Shown here: positions 1 to 11,759 of the stretch, piece after piece
How the letters are laid out: each line of letters starts with the position of its first letter
Numbering within the stretch: position 1 is the stretch's first letter
Assembly (NCBI RefSeq): GCF_030409505.1
Contig: NZ_JAUFPZ010000003.1
Coordinates: 1-44,832 of the forward strand
Reading direction: 5' to 3'
Length of the DNA: 44,832 nt
Source: Zunongwangia endophytica
GTDB lineage: Bacteria > Bacteroidota > Bacteroidia > Flavobacteriales > Flavobacteriaceae
Translations under genes and position numbers: made by a program
Notes under the pieces: model-generated
Told to the model about the DNA's origin: nothing
The model's input: only the letters and a program-made list of their open reading frames with translations
Database searches by the model: none

Positions 1-681
1 GTTCCTACAATTAATTTACCGCTGAATAGTGTGAAGGATGTTAATTCTTCCTCTTGTTCTATAGTTGTTAATATATTTTATTTGGATCGAAGCTTGAAAC
101 ACTATGGTTCCTAAAATCCAAAATAATTTGTTAGAAGAATCGTACAATATCTCTAAAACTTCATCACCGATATCTCCTTTCCATCCCGCTCCATCTTTTG
201 AAAGAAGTTGTAATATTTTACCATCGCTGATTAAAAACTCGAAGTTATCGCTACCAGCAAAAAGTTTCGCTTGGGTAAGATCATGAGTATATATATCGCC
301 CGCCCAAGCATTGCTAAATACTGATTTATCATCTAAAACACAAACTGATTTTATATACCAAAAAGCTACTTATTTTTTTATTTGTAAGAGGTCTATAAGT
401 TTTATCTTTAACTAGCGTGCCGGGGTATAAAAATTGTCCATCATGGGTGCGTAAAATACCATCACTAGAAAGTAATTGTATCACCCCATTCCTGTCCATA
501 TAAGCTTCAGAAATCTTTTGATCATCTGCGGAATTATATTTTATACTATAATCTTGCTGGTAGGTGTCTTTATAAGCTGAAACATAACTACTTGATCTGG
601 TTTTGTTTTGTTAATAGAATCACCACAGGATAAAAGAAGTATAGAAATAAATAAAAGATAATATGATTTATTTTTTTTCAT
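1..681 (-). CDS. Lipoprotein of unknown function, frameshifted, runs off the left edge
   Basis: The ATG at 681 opens a lipoprotein signal peptide (MKKNKSYYLLF..., lipobox LLSC at residues 15-18), so the product is exported and lipid-anchored. The frame is lost near 590, but neighbouring frames continue the protein to the edge of the window. These pieces include YMDRNGVIQLLSSDGIL and ISDGKILQLLSKDGAGWKGD, two similar 'GxIxQLLSxDG' segments that suggest an internal repeat. I do not recognise the family. At least two single-base errors are needed to join the pieces (about 590 and about 350), with another near 80. It is divergent from the metallophosphoesterase gene at 1198. The lipoprotein call is firm; the function is unknown. 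Confidence 0.55.
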
Positions 682-1197
682 AGGGTCATAATTTATAGTA
701 CATACTTGAATCGAATTATCTATCAACAATCAAATATTGCAACGTCTGCAAACAAATTAACTAATTTAAAAAGTGTACTGCCACTTATATTTTATATGGT
801 TTGCATAGAATTTTGACTAAAATTCATGATTTTTAAATTCAGGGTGAACTAATTATAAAAGTGTATTCTATTTTTTGATTGTACCAGAATGATTTCTAGA
901 TATTGAATTCTATTCTTGAACTCTCTGCGCGATCTAATGTTTTTTTTATTTTAGATTCGGGGCATTTTGAGAATTCAAAATCATTTTGTGGTGATCATAA
1001 TTATAGTGATTTTAGTCCCTTGGGTAGTATTCTATTAGACCAGTCAAAATAAATGTAGTGTAAGTGCTAAGCTGACCATTATATTTGTATTGAAGTAGAT
1101 AGATGAATTTAGATTCAGAAATATCTAAGTTTAGATTTACTATAAGCATTAGGGATACTTCACTTCAAAAAATAGAAAATCTAATTTTTTCAAAATA
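682..1197. other. Divergent intergenic region
   Basis: About 515 bp without a credible gene on either strand. It must hold the promoters of the lipoprotein (minus) and the metallophosphoesterase (plus). A TATATTTG box at 1080-1087 matches the Bacteroidota -7 consensus TAnnTTTG, but I see no matching upstream TTG element at normal spacing. A small perfect hairpin (arms 964-970 and 975-981) is present. Confidence 0.4.
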
Positions 1198-2160
1198 ATG
1201 ACCAATATTAAAAATAAAAATTCTGCGTAGAAGCATTTATAACTCGTTCAGGATTAGCTTTAGCTTCTTTTCCATTTTTATCTAAATCTTGCAAAATTCA
1301 TCTAAAGAGCCTAAAGAAGAATCAAGTGAAACTTCTTTTGAATTTGCTTTTTTAACGGATATTCATATCAAACCTGAAATGAATGCTCCTAAAGGTTTTC
1401 AAATGGCCATAAACAAAGTAAACGAGTTAAATCCAGACTTTGTTTAACCGGAGGAGACTTGGTTTACGATGTTATGCGTGGAGATCATAAGAAGAGCGAA
1501 TCACTTTTTGATTTATATAAAACAATTGATTCAGGGATTTAAAATGCCAGTATATAATTGTATAGGAAATCATGATTTGTTTGTATATATGAAGAAAGTC
1601 CTGAAGATGAGAACCACCCAGATTATAAATATGGAATGTGGGAAAGACATTTTGGAGATTCTTATTATTCTTTTGATCACAAAGGATGGCACTTTGTTAC
1701 GTTAAATTCTTTAGACGTGACCCATGATAAAAAATATAAAGGGTTTTTTAACCAAGATCAGTTAGAATGTTAAAAGAGATCTCAAAAAAGTCAATAATTC
1801 TACCCCTATTGTGATTACCACCCATATACCTATGATTTGTACATATTCCCAATTGAACGGAGAGGGTAGTCGTACAGTTGCTAATGCTTTTGAAGTATTT
1901 ATAATATTAGAAGCTTATAATTTGAAATTAGTATTACAAGGACATATTCATTGGAAGGAATACGGAGATGTGAATGATAGATTCCAATTCTTAACTGGAG
2001 GTTCTATAGCAGGAAATGGTTGGAAAGGCCGCAGACATAATACCAAAGAGGGCTTTGTGAAAATAAAGGTAGAAAGCGAGGATTTTTCGTGGAATATGTT
2101 GATCACGGTTGGAAGATGAACGGCTTAAAGCAGAGAACCGTGCAATATGAGATGCAATGA
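1198..2160 (+). CDS. Calcineurin-like metallophosphoesterase, Tat-type signal, frameshifted
   Basis: This gene encodes a secreted metal-dependent phosphoesterase of about 320 residues. Joining the frames gives all the metallophosphatase motifs in order: DIH, GGD, GNHD, THIP and GHIH, which bind the two metal ions. The N-terminus reads RRSFITRSGLALASFPF when one base is restored, a twin-arginine signal, so the enzyme would be folded before export. The ATG at 1198 is the first that reaches this signal. Near 2097 a lost G hides the true C-terminus: the restored frame reads FSWEYVDHGWKMNGL and stops at 2160 instead of 2119. At least five one-base errors are present. It converges on the AraC regulator. 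The exact substrate cannot be read from the sequence; phosphomonoesters or phosphodiesters fit its neighbours. Confidence 0.75.
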
Positions 2161-2212
2161 CAATTTAAAAGTAAGAACCTAGTTTTGAAATACGTATCTC
2201 TCTAAATAGATG

Positions 2213-3056
2213 TTATCTGAAGTTTTTTCTATACTCTGTAGGGGTTACACCCATACTTACCTTAAAATAGTGGTTAAAATTAGCTAGATTATTATAGCCA
2301 CTTTCGTAACAAATTTCAGTGATTTGCTTATCTGTTTAGCTAAAAGTTTGGCCGCCATTCCTACTCGTACATTTTTAACATATTCCATAAATGTAATACC
2401 TGTTTTTTTCTTGAAGAACCTACAGAAAGAACTTGGAGCCATATTTAGTACAGAGGATGCTTCTTCCAGATTAATACCTTCCTGAATATTTAAAAACACG
2501 TACTCATAAACTTTATTGATTTTTTCAATATTTTTTGAGAATACAGAAGATTGATTCAAAGGATTCGATAATTTTTTCGGTCTTTAATCTTTAATAAGAG
2601 ATTAAAAATCCTCAATAATCCTATATAATATTCCAAGCCTTCACTTTGGGAAAGTCCTATTAAGATTTCACGTATTTCATAATCATTTTCGACTTTAAAA
2701 TGAATACCTCGACTCGCTTGTTTGATAAAGAAGAATATTTTGGAGTTCTGGCATTTTGAAATACTCATTTAATAATAATTCTTCTGAAAAATGAGTCACT
2801 ATGCAATTAGGCTCTTCATTTTTTTCTCTATCTAGAAGTTCCCAACAATGTGGCAACTCAGCACCTAACAACACTAGATCTCCTTTTTCAAAATTAGAAT
2901 GTTATCGCCAACAATTCTTCTGCCTGTCCCAGATGCTATATAATTTAGTTCAATGTTTTTATGAGAGTGTATTATAGTTTCGCCAGAAAGCGCAATTTCT
3001 CTGGTAATAAATGAGTGGTTATTTGGGATATATATTTTGTCAAAAATAAATTCCAT
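2213..3056 (-). CDS. AraC-family transcriptional regulator, frameshifted
   Basis: This is a DNA-binding regulator of about 280 residues. The N-terminal half is a cupin-like sensor (IHSHKNIELNYIASGTGRRIVGD, then LVLLGAELPHCWEL after a frame change). The C-terminal half is the double helix-turn-helix domain: VYEYVFLNIQEGINLEEASS, FCRFFKKKTGITFMEYV and, in a third frame, ICYESGYNNLANFNHYFK followed by the typical GVTPTEYRKNF ending at 2213. I prefer the ATG at 3056; a TTG at 3083 would add nine residues. At least four one-base errors break it. It sits between two phosphoesterase genes and probably controls one or both, though no operator could be assigned. The family is clear; the ligand is unknown. 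Confidence 0.8.
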
Positions 3057-3083
3057 GTGCTGTAATATTAACTCTTGGTTCAA

Positions 3084-3561
3084 TATTACATATAAAATTT
3101 ATCCCTAATGGTTAAGATTCTATGATAATCGTAAAATAATTGTATTAATCTTATTCGCTTTTATATTCTTTTGCTCTTGAAAGAGAGGGTGAGATCTAGC
3201 TAATATTCCATTATTCGGAGTTTAAATTTTTGAAAGCAATACGGCTTGGAATTAATTTTCAGCTATAAATTATTTTAAATTATCTAGTTATAGGTATTCA
3301 ACTTATTTAAGTGAGAAAAATTGAAGCTTATCTCTTTTATAAAGATTATTTGAATTCGTTGTTAAGGTAAGGTGTTACGCTAGCTTTTAGAATTATTCCT
3401 TAAATAACCTTATGGTAATTAATTTATCACAAAATAGTAATGTACAATTGAAGCCCGTTTATCCTAAAGACAGTAATATGTTTAAAATCTTTTCATCAGA
3501 ATAAAACGGTTTTTAAACAAATAGAATAGAGGTATTAAATTTCAATAAAATAGTATTTAAA
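3084..3561. other. Intergenic region between AraC regulator and phosphatase
   Basis: About 480 bp, very AT-rich, with no credible ORF. It should carry the divergent promoters of the AraC gene and the purple-acid-phosphatase-like gene. I found no strong -7/-33 pair and no clear terminator. Confidence 0.35.
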
Positions 3562-4938
3562 ATGCAAAAATGTCTACAAGCATTATCAGTGGTGATATTG
3601 CTTAATTTTACACTACATGCACAACATAAGCACTCAGATAGCTTAACCCATCATCATTCACATTACACAGAACATGTTGAAACGCCGGCTCACAAATTAA
3701 TATTTCCTTCAAGCACTCCAGATCGTATTATATCTAATCTTACAGAAGATCAAGCACATACCTTTGCTGTGAATTGGCGTACAGATCAGCAGGTTTTAAA
3801 TGGGTAGTAGAAGTAGCGCTAGCAACTGATGGCCCGGAGTTTTTACTAGATGGTGTTCGTAGAATAGATGCCATATCAGAGAAAATTGAAAATCAAAATA
3901 GAAATGAAGCGCTGGTTAAAGCTACTTACCATTCTGCTTTGTTACAGATTTATTGCCAAATACGACCTATGTATATAGAGTAGGTAATGGCGAAAAAAAT
4001 GATGACTATTGGAGCGAATGGTTTCAAATTAAAACCGCTAAAACAGGGAGCGAAGAGCCCTTTAGCTTTATTTATTTTGGAGATGCTCAAAACAATATAA
4101 AGTCATTATGGTCTAGAGTTATACGCAGTTCATATCGTAAATTTCCAAAAGTTGATTTATGCTTCATGCAGGAGATTTGATTAATGACCGAGACTCTAAT
4201 CTAGAATGGGAGAATGGTTTTATGCAGGTAGCTTTATTCATGCCACAGTACCTAGTGTAATGACTCCAGGTAACCATGAATACAGGTGTTTTAACTTCTC
4301 TTTGGAAACCTCAATTTACACTTCCTGAAAATGGACCTACAGAGGATTTGAAAGAAACCTGCTTTTCTATCGATTATCAGGATATGAAATTGATTTCGAT
4401 AGATAGTGAAGCTTTTGATGAAAGTATGGAATCAAGAAATGCACAAATAGAATGGTTGGAATCTGTATTAAAGTCAAATACAAAAAAATGGATAACTATT
4501 TTTACACATTATCCGTATATTCAACTGCTGAAGGCGTGATAATTGGGAACTACGAGAAGCTATAAAACCACTTATAGATAAATACAAAGTAGATTTGGTA
4601 TTACAAGGGCATGATCATACATATGCAAGAGTTTTCCTGAAAATAAGGTAAAGGCTAACAGTTGTGAAAGATATAGGTACTGTGTATGCAGTATCGGTAA
4701 GTGGACCAAAAATGTATGAATCAAAAGACCAAAACTGGATGGTGAGAAGAGGAGAATATACTCAACTTTTTCAGATTATTACGGTTGCAGAGAATTCGAT
4801 TAGTTATGGAGCATATACTCCAATAGGTACACTTTACGATTCCTTAAAATCATCAAAAAAAATGGTAAAAAGAAATTGATAAATATGATGCCAAAAACTC
4901 CTACAAGATTAAAAGAAGATTTTGTGAAGCCAGATTAA
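3562..4938 (+). CDS. Purple-acid-phosphatase-like metallophosphoesterase, frameshifted
   Basis: This is a secreted phosphatase of about 460 residues. It opens with a signal peptide ([21 protein letters not shown]) and a His-rich segment ([17 protein letters not shown]). Next comes a fibronectin-III-like domain ([19 protein letters not shown] ... [12 protein letters not shown]), the layout of purple acid phosphatases. The catalytic metallophosphatase domain shows YFGDAQ, AGDLI, GNHEY, THYP and GHDHTYAR across several frames. The frame is broken at about 3795, 3945, 4155, 4210, 4280, 4525, 4635 and 4860. The last shift moves the stop from 4879 to 4938 (ending [10 protein letters not shown]). 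The expected role is release of inorganic phosphate from organic esters outside the cytoplasm, which matches the phosphodiesterase that follows. Confidence 0.78.
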
Positions 4939-4949
4939 GTATTCCCGCG

Positions 4950-4992
4950 AGCTATGAAAATATAAATACTTCTAGTTCATATTTTCATAGCT
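4950..4992. repeat. 14-bp perfect inverted repeat after the phosphatase gene
   Basis: The arms AGCTATGAAAATAT (4950-4963) and ATATTTTCATAGCT (4979-4992) are perfectly complementary around a 15-nt loop. It lies 11 bp after the phosphatase stop and 72 bp before the phosphodiesterase gene. It lacks a T-run, so it is either a weak terminator, an mRNA-stabilising hairpin or an operator. Confidence 0.6.
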
Positions 4993-5064
4993 TGAATACA
5001 AAAATAAAAACAGTAATCAAAAAGCAACTTTCAATAATCAGTAGTAAAGTAAATCAAGTAAGTT

Positions 5065-5924
5065 ATGAAGATTTTTAAGCTGGTAATAGTAGGGATATTC
5101 TCCTTTTTTATTTCTTGTGCAGCACCCAAAATTTCTAGTAATCTCAAAGACACTATAGAAGTTTTTAACGATGCTAATTCAAAAATGATTTTGGTGGCTG
5201 CCCATAGGGAGCACATTTAAATAATTTTGAAAATTCTATAGCATCCACAAAAAAAGCTATCCAAATTGGCGTAGATATCATAGAAGTAGACTTACGAACC
5301 ACTAAAGATGGACATTTAGTTTTAATGCACGATTCTAAAATAGATCGAACCACTACTGGTAATGGGGAAGTAGAGGAGATGACTTTAGCAGAAATTCGTC
5401 AATATCACTTAAAATCATCTTCTGGAAAAATAAGTGAGGAGTCTGTACCTACTTTCGAGGAGTTCTTAAAGATAACTAAGGGTAAAATTATGGTCGATCT
5501 AGATATGAAAACTGATAATGTGGAAGGAATTCTTACTAATGTAGCGAAAAATGCTATTGATAATGAAGTTTTATATTTTGATAATGATTATAATCAATTA
5601 AATAAAATTCAAAACTTAAAAAAATCAGCACAATTGATGCCTCGTGCATATTCATATCAGATGGCAGATTCGGCAATTACTCGGTTTAAGCCCGCTGTAA
5701 TTCATATAGATGATAAATTTTATACTAGTAAAGTGGTAGAATTAATTAAAAATAATAATGCCAAAATTTGGATAAACACTTTAGGGAAATTTGATTCTGA
5801 AATTCGAGAAGGAGAGATAGAAAATGTAATGAAAAAAATACTTAAGAACGGAGCCAATATTATACAGACCGATGAACCTGAAAAATTATTGGAGTTTTTA
5901 AAATCTAAGAATCTACATAATTAG
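5065..5924 (+). CDS. Glycerophosphodiester phosphodiesterase, lipoprotein
   Basis: This enzyme cleaves glycerophosphodiesters to sn-glycerol 3-phosphate plus an alcohol. The start MKIFKLVIVGIFSFFISC carries a lipobox (FISC), so it is membrane-anchored outside the cytoplasm. GDPD motifs are complete: AAHRGAH (after restoring one G at about 5208), IIEVDLRTTKDGHLVLMHDS with the catalytic Glu/Asp/His, then VDLDMK and, near the end, IIQTDEPEKLLEFL. The length of about 286 residues suits the periplasmic GlpQ-like type. There is a single frameshift, in the GGGG of the HRG motif. It follows the phosphatase on the same strand and is closed by a strong terminator at 5951. The family call is solid. Confidence 0.88.
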
Positions 5925-5950
5925 ACTAATTTTTTATAATTTGAGTTATA

Positions 5951-5992
5951 GTTTATAAAGGGTACTAGTATCCTTTATAAACTTTTCTTTTT
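5951..5992 (+). terminator. Rho-independent terminator after the phosphodiesterase gene
   Basis: A perfect 11-bp stem, GTTTATAAAGG (5951-5961) with CCTTTATAAAC (5972-5982), encloses a 10-nt loop and is followed by a T-rich tail. It separates the phosphoesterase genes from the ECF/Sus locus. Confidence 0.85.
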
Positions 5993-6326
5993 TTATACGA
6001 AATCATTTTTTGAATTATTCTGCAATAACTTTTTATAGACTTCATGTCTTTGATGATCTTTCAAAATCATTCTTCTTATAATTTTTAAAATTTAATGCAT
6101 TATGTAGGATAACTGTTGTTCTAAAAATGGAGAAATTTAGTGGTGTACTATAATATATGATTTAGATCAATTTTTAGATATGTATTAGTTTTAGCGCAGA
6201 GAATTCCTAATTCAAAATCTAAAAACTGTTCTATTATTAATTTACTAAAATCATCACAGCATTAAATTCTTGTAAACAAAATAGCTATTTTTGTTAAAAA
6301 ATTGTTTTTGTACAAAACAACGTTTC
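5993..6326. other. Intergenic leader of the first ECF/Sus locus
   Basis: About 330 bp without a gene. It presumably holds the promoter of the sigma factor gene. TATTTTTG near 6285 resembles a -7 box, but its spacing to the nearest TTG (about 13 bp) is short. Nothing else was seen. Confidence 0.3.
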
Positions 6327-6858
6327 ATGGATGATGAATTACTTAAAACACTAAAAGAAGGAGACAAGCGAGCATTAACAGCTTTATATAATAAGTATTG
6401 AAAATGTTATATATATCTTCTTTTAATCTTCTAAATAAAAGAGAGACTTGTGAAGAAATTATTCAAGACGTGTTCATTGATCTATGGAATAACCGATCTA
6501 AGGTTGAGATTAGAGTTTCATTAAAAAGTTATCTCTTTGCATGCGTGAGATATAAAGTATTTTCAGAATTTAGGAAGAGTAAAACTTTGCACGTTGAGTT
6601 ATTTGAAAATATAGACTCTAGATTACAACAAGTTACTCCCGAATCTAAGATTATTCACGAGGAATTAAAAGAACATATAAAAGTCGTAGTAAATAATCTT
6701 CCTGAAAAATGCCAAAACGTATATAAACTGAGTAGATATGAGCAACTGACTCATAAGGAGATTTCAGAAAAGTTAGGTTTTCAACTAAAACAGTAGAAAA
6801 TCACATTACAATAGCTCTTAAAATTCTTCGCTCATCTCTTGGGATATATACTTTATAG
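6327..6858 (+). CDS. FecI-type ECF sigma factor, frameshifted
   Basis: This is an extracytoplasmic-function sigma factor of about 177 residues that would direct RNA polymerase to the locus downstream. It starts MDDELLKTLKEGDKRALTAL. Region 2 is recognisable (EEIIQDVFIDLWNNR, SLKSYLFACVRYKVFSEFRK) and so is region 4 (LPEKCQNVYKLSRYEQLTHK, EISEKLGF, then STKTVENHITIALKILRSSL in a shifted frame). One base is missing at about 6398 (TGG read as TGA) and another near 6783. The true stop is at 6858. The anti-sigma factor FecR follows 190 bp later on the same strand, so this is a normal Bacteroidota sigma/anti-sigma/TonB-transducer cassette. Confidence 0.85.
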
Positions 6859-6992
6859 TACTACTTTTTCATCTATAAAAGTCTATTATTAAACCTTTGT
6901 TATTGGTTGATGTTAGTGTTTTAAATGTTAATTATTGAATGTTATTTTTATTAAATTATGTTAAATTAATAAAAATATTAAAATCTATTAGG

Positions 6993-7013
6993 GGGTAGTT
7001 AGTCTTTATGACA
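6993..7013 (+). promoter_or_regulatory. Candidate ECF-type promoter before fecR (copy 1)
   Basis: GGGTAG at 6993-6998, inside a run of five G, is followed ten bases later by TGACAC. The same GGGTAG core appears before the second fecR gene (15829). In both loci it lies about 45-55 bp ahead of fecR, where an ECF-controlled promoter is expected. The assignment to sigma binding is inference. Confidence 0.4.
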
Positions 7014-7049
7014 CTATACTTTAGAAACTTAAATTAGATTTTAAAAATA

Positions 7050-8176
7050 TTGGAGATTAATAATACAAAGTTCCAAAAACTCATAGAACAATATCTAAGC
7101 GGTGATATTAATAGTGAAGAGCTTCAGCAGCTTATAAATTATTATGAAAGTTTTCAGAAAGACGATGTTTGGATTGATAAAATGGGTGAGAAGGAACTTA
7201 AAAGTAAAATGCTTATTTCTATTCTCCAATCATTGGAATATGAACCGGAGACAAAGACAATACCGCTTTATACGAAAAGTTTCTTTAAATATGCTATAGC
7301 TGCCAGTATAGCATTTTTTGCAGCAATTAACTTTTACTATTATAATCAAAAAAATGAGATTGACTTAGTTGGGGACTCTAATGTGCAAATAGGGGTAAAG
7401 CAACTCTAATCCTTGCAAATGGTTAGTTTAATTTAGGAAATGGAAAAGAGTATCATTCAGCATCGTTTATAGTGATGGAAGAAGCTAATCTATCACGGTG
7501 AAAAAGACAATCAGCTTCAAAGGTTTCATATAATTATTTAAGTGTTCCTATAGGAGGAGAGTTTTTTGTTGAATTAGCCGATGGTACGGAGGTTTGGTTA
7601 AATTCAGATTCAAAAATTGCCTTTCCAAAAATTTCGAAGACGGAGAAAAAAGAGAAGTAATTGATTTATGGGGAAGCATATTTTAAAGTCTCTCCAAGCT
7701 CAGAACATAAAGGATCAAGATTTGTCTTGAAAACGGGCGAACAGTATCGAGGTTTTGGGAACCCAATTCAATGTAAAAGCTTATAAAGAAGATACTAATA
7801 TCTATACAACTTTAGTCGAGGGTGTTGTAAAATTGAATAGTACCGATAGCCAAAGTAAAAATTTAGTTCCTGGGGAACAGGCAATCTTCAGCAAACAAAA
7901 TAAGGATCTAATTATTTCGCCCGTCGAAATATCTTATGAAGTTTCTTGAAAGAAGGTGTATTCAAGTTCAAATATAAAAACCTAGAGCAAATTATGACCG
8001 TATTATCACGATGGTATAACGTTCAGGTTATTTATGAGGATGAAAATTTGAAGGAAGTAAAATTTAATGGACAACTTCGAAAAGACCAAGAGTTAAAAGA
8101 TATCTTAGAATTGTTTAAAAACACAAATTTTATAACGAATTATGAAGTAAAAAATAACGTAGTTATACTGAAATAA
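7050..8176 (+). CDS. FecR-family anti-sigma factor, frameshifted
   Basis: This inner-membrane anti-sigma factor of about 375 residues holds the ECF sigma until the SusC transducer signals. The cytoplasmic N-terminal part (KFQKLIEQYLSGDINSEELQ) is followed by one membrane helix (YAIAASIAFFAAINFYYY, about residues 78-96). The periplasmic FecR domain has the family phrases FFVELADGTEVWLNSDSKI, VLGTQFNVKAYKED and LVPGEQAIF. The C-terminal domain (FKFKYKNLEQIMTVLSRWYN) ends VKNNVVILK. The apparent start is TTG at 7050; an ATG miscalled here is possible. Frameshifts lie at about 7395, 7425, 7470, 7505, 7640, 7665, 7740 and 7948. Confidence 0.82.
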
Positions 8177-8188
8177 CATAATAAAAAA

Positions 8189-8237
8189 GGAGTAAAGCCT
8201 GCACTCGCCAAAGTTGATGCTTTCTCCCTTCAATTAA
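8189..8237 (+). promoter_or_regulatory. Leader hairpin with CGCCAA loop before susC (copy 1)
   Basis: The stem GGAG(t)AAAGC (8189-8198) pairs with GCTTTCTCC (8219-8227). An inner short stem presents the six-base loop CGCCAA (8206-8211). CAATTAA follows at 8231. The second susC leader has a different stem but the same CGCCAA loop and the same downstream CAATTAA. Confidence 0.5.
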
Positions 8238-8337
8238 TAACCAGTTAAATATATTAACTAATTAACACCCTCTAAATTTATGAAATAAAATTAACTACTA
8301 ACTCGACTGTTCAGTTTAGGAGTACATTAAAATTCTA

Positions 8338-11300
8338 ATGAAAAGTTTCGTTTTTTTATTCTGTACAACTGTATTCAGTTTTACGTCTACTAACATTTTA
8401 TCTCAAAATGCTAATATTAGCATCGATTCTGATAAAACAATTTCAGTAGATGAGGTACTTAATTTAGTGATGACAAACTGATTATGTTTTTGTATATCAG
8501 TCCGATTTGTTCAAAGACTTGCCAGAAGTCGAATTAAAAAAAGGAATTATCAAGGCTAACAATTTGCTTAATTCTAGTTTGGTAGATAGCAACTTTGATT
8601 TTGTATATGATAATGAATATACAATTATTTTTAAAGAAAAACCGAACACAACTCAACAACAGCTGCTTGTTAGTGGAACAATCACCGATGAGCAGGGAAT
8701 GCCTTTACCTGGATTGACTGTTTATATTTCCAGTACCCAGCCGAATATGGAGCAAGGTGAAAATGGAAGCAAAACTATGGTAAGAGGCACTGTTACCGAT
8801 TTTGATGGCAAATTTTCAATTCAAGCAGACAAAGGACAGTTTTTAGTTATTACGGTGTAGGTATGAAATGTATTACCAAAAAGTAGAATCTACAATGAAA
8901 AATGTTTCTATTTCCTTGAAGGAAGAAATGAATTCTTTAGAAGAGGTTATGGTGGTTGGGTACGGAACAACAAAAAAAAAGATTTAACAGGATCTGTAGG
9001 ATCTGTGAAGGCTGAAGAGTTAGGGCAGATTCAAACACAAACGGTAGATCAGGCTTTAATAGGAAAAGTTGCCGGAGTTTATGTTCAAAATAGAGGAGGG
9101 CAACCAGGAGCCGGAGCTTTTGTGCAAGTTAGAGGGCTCAGCCAAATTAGAGGAGACAATCAACCATTATATGTTATTGATGGAGTTCCAATAAATATCA
9201 CACCAAATACCGAATCTCTTGGGATTATTAATTATGGTTCGCGTGAAAATCCGCTTTTATCTATAAATCCGGATGATTTGAACGTGTAGATATTTTAAAA
9301 ATGCTTCAGCAGCTGCGATCTATGGATCAAGAGCCGCAAATGTGTAATAGTAACTACAAAACGTGGTAAACGAGGTGAAGCACCAAGATTATCTTTTAAT
9401 GTAAGTTCTACCATTCAAAATCCGTGGATACTTATGATTATTTGGATGCCTCAGATTATATATCCTGGACTCAGGCAATGCTCGTCGTATATTAAGTGGT
9501 GTTCCTGAAGAAAATTGGGAATCTGCTTACCCAGTACAAAATAGGATCTTAAAAAATCCAGATAGTTATTTTGGAAATGCAGATGCAAACTGGCAGGATA
9601 TTATAAAGAATAAAAATGCTTTATGGACAAAGTATAGTCTTAGCGTTAGCGGAGGTACAGAAAAAGCCAGTTACTTCACTTCTCTTGTATTTCAGATCAG
9701 GATGGAGCTATGATAGGTAATAATTTTAAGCGCTACAATTTAAGTACAAACGTAGATGCCAATGTAACCGATCTTTTAAAAGTAGGGACGTCTATTAATT
9801 ATAATTATTCCATTAATAAGAATAAGGGTTTACTTCCTTAAGTCAAGGACAATTTAGACCCGATTTAACTCCTTATAATGATGATGGATCATATTCAACT
9901 TTTGATGGCGAATATGGTGAGCAGTTTACACTTTTGGGCAATGAAACCAAATGAGGGATAAAAAATTTCTAAAAACCTTTTAGCCACGATTTTTGGGAAT
10001 AGATTATAGATGATTTAAAGTTTAAATCTCGAATTAGTATTGGCTTGAAAGAAGATAATATCGATGAGTTTTACACTTCAAAATCTACAGAGGCTTTATA
10101 TGAAGGTTTATATTATAGTCGACCTGGTGCTGTTTTAGGTGTACAAACTAATAATAACTGGTCTACGACATTTACAAATACGCTAAACTTCAACAAAACA
10201 ATTAATAAAAATCATACAATCGATGCTGTTGTTGGAGTTTCTTGGATCGGAGTCGTTATGATGCAGAATCACAAACTTATAGAGGTTTTCCAGACGATGA
10301 TATTTTAACTAACATAGCTTCAGCAAGTTTTTTTGATGATGCCAATAGTGAGAGTTTACAGCAGGCTTAAACTCTATTTTTGGAAGAATAAACTACAATT
10401 ATAAAAGCAAATACTTAGCTACATTTACTGCACGTAGGACGGATCAACAAAATTTGGTCCAGATAATCAATTTGGATTTTCCCTTCTGGTGCTCTTGCCT
10501 GGAATATGCATAACGAAGATTTCTTAAGAGAAGTAAGTTTTGTTAATCAACTTAAGCTAAGAGCTTCTTTGGGGCGCGTAGGGTCTGACAATTTACCTTC
10601 TTTTACCTACTTGTCCTACTATCAAGCGTTAGAAAATGGAGATTCTTATTATGATGGCCAAAACGGTATAGCTGTTACAGGAGTGCCAAATACAGGAATT
10701 AGATGGGAAGAAACCGATCAATTAGATCTTGGTGCAGAATTTAGTTTATTCAATAATCGTTTAGAAGGTGAGATTGTTTATTATGAAAAAAATACTTCCG
10801 GTATAATTTTATTTTCCCCAATCCCTGCAGAAACTGGATTCAACTCTTGGAATACTAATATTGCAGATGTTTCGAATAAAGGTTGGAGATAACAATAGGA
10901 GAGATATCATCAGAAATAAAAATTTCACTTGGATTATTCTTAATAATATCGCAACTGTTAAAATAATGTGGATCATTTGTATGGTTCAAATTCAGGAGAT
11001 CAAACTGGTATTGTAGAAGGTCAGCCTATTGGCGTAATAATGGGGTACGATGTAATTAAAATTGTTCAGACACAGGAAGAAATAGATGAATTAAATAGTA
11101 CGCTAGATGGTCGCTATCAATCTTCACTAAGACAACCAGGAGATTATCTTTTTAAAGATATAAATGGTGACGGTAAAGTTAATACAAATGATAGAACACC
11201 TATTGGTAATCCTAATCCCGATTTCTTTGGGGGAACAACCGACTTTCTTACAAAAATTGGAGTTTAAACATGAATTGGAATTTTGTTAGTGGAGCGCAAC

Positions 11301-11717
11301 GAGAATATGAAATGATAACAAAATTAAGGTCTATCGATATTAACTCAAATATCACCAATCTAGTAAGTAATACATGGGCAGAAAATAATACTGATGCAAC
11401 TTATGCCAGACACGGTTCAAGAAGTCACGGCTCTACTCCAAGTTCAAAATCAATTGTAATGCATCTTACATTAAACTTAGATCTGCTTCTATTAGTTATA
11501 ATTTGCCTAAAAAATGGTTTGGAGATACAGGAATTTCTAATACTCGATTAACCTTGAGTGGAAATAACCTAATCACTATTACCGATTATCCCGTTTAGAT
11601 CCTGAAGATGTTTCTAGTTTTGGTTTTGCAAACCGAAGTACCAATTTCAACTCAGATGATGGACTTTCGTATCCAAATGTTAGAACTTTCACATTTGCTC
11701 TAAATGTGACCTTTTAA
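8338..11717 (+). CDS. SusC/RagA-family TonB-dependent transducer, frameshifted
   Basis: This is an outer-membrane import channel of about 1,126 residues. The order is: signal peptide (MKSFVFLFCTTVFSFTSTN), STN signalling domain (about 30-105), a carboxypeptidase-regulatory-like domain (LLVSGTITDEQGMPLPGLTV), the TonB-box/plug start EEVMVVGYGTTKKKDLTGS, plug motifs (QPLYVIDGVPIN, AAAIYGSRAANVIV) and a long barrel ending NVRTFTFALNVTF at 11717. The STN domain means substrate binding can signal to FecR upstream. More than a dozen one-base errors break the frame; one is in the A-run at 8985 coding KKK and one in the GG of the AANG motif at about 9341. SusD follows 42 bp later. The substrate is unknown; the phosphoesterase genes next door suggest a phosphorylated compound, which is inference. 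Confidence 0.9.
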
Positions 11718-11759
11718 ATAGAATGCAAGAGCATATTATCCCAAACAAAAATTTAAAAG

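Noticed and set aside
104..286. 60-residue plus-strand frame at the left edge
   Set aside because: It is antisense to the lipoprotein, whose minus-strand frames read as a sensible protein.
5031..5216. 61-residue minus-strand frame
   Set aside because: It is antisense to the phosphodiesterase signal peptide and HRG motif.
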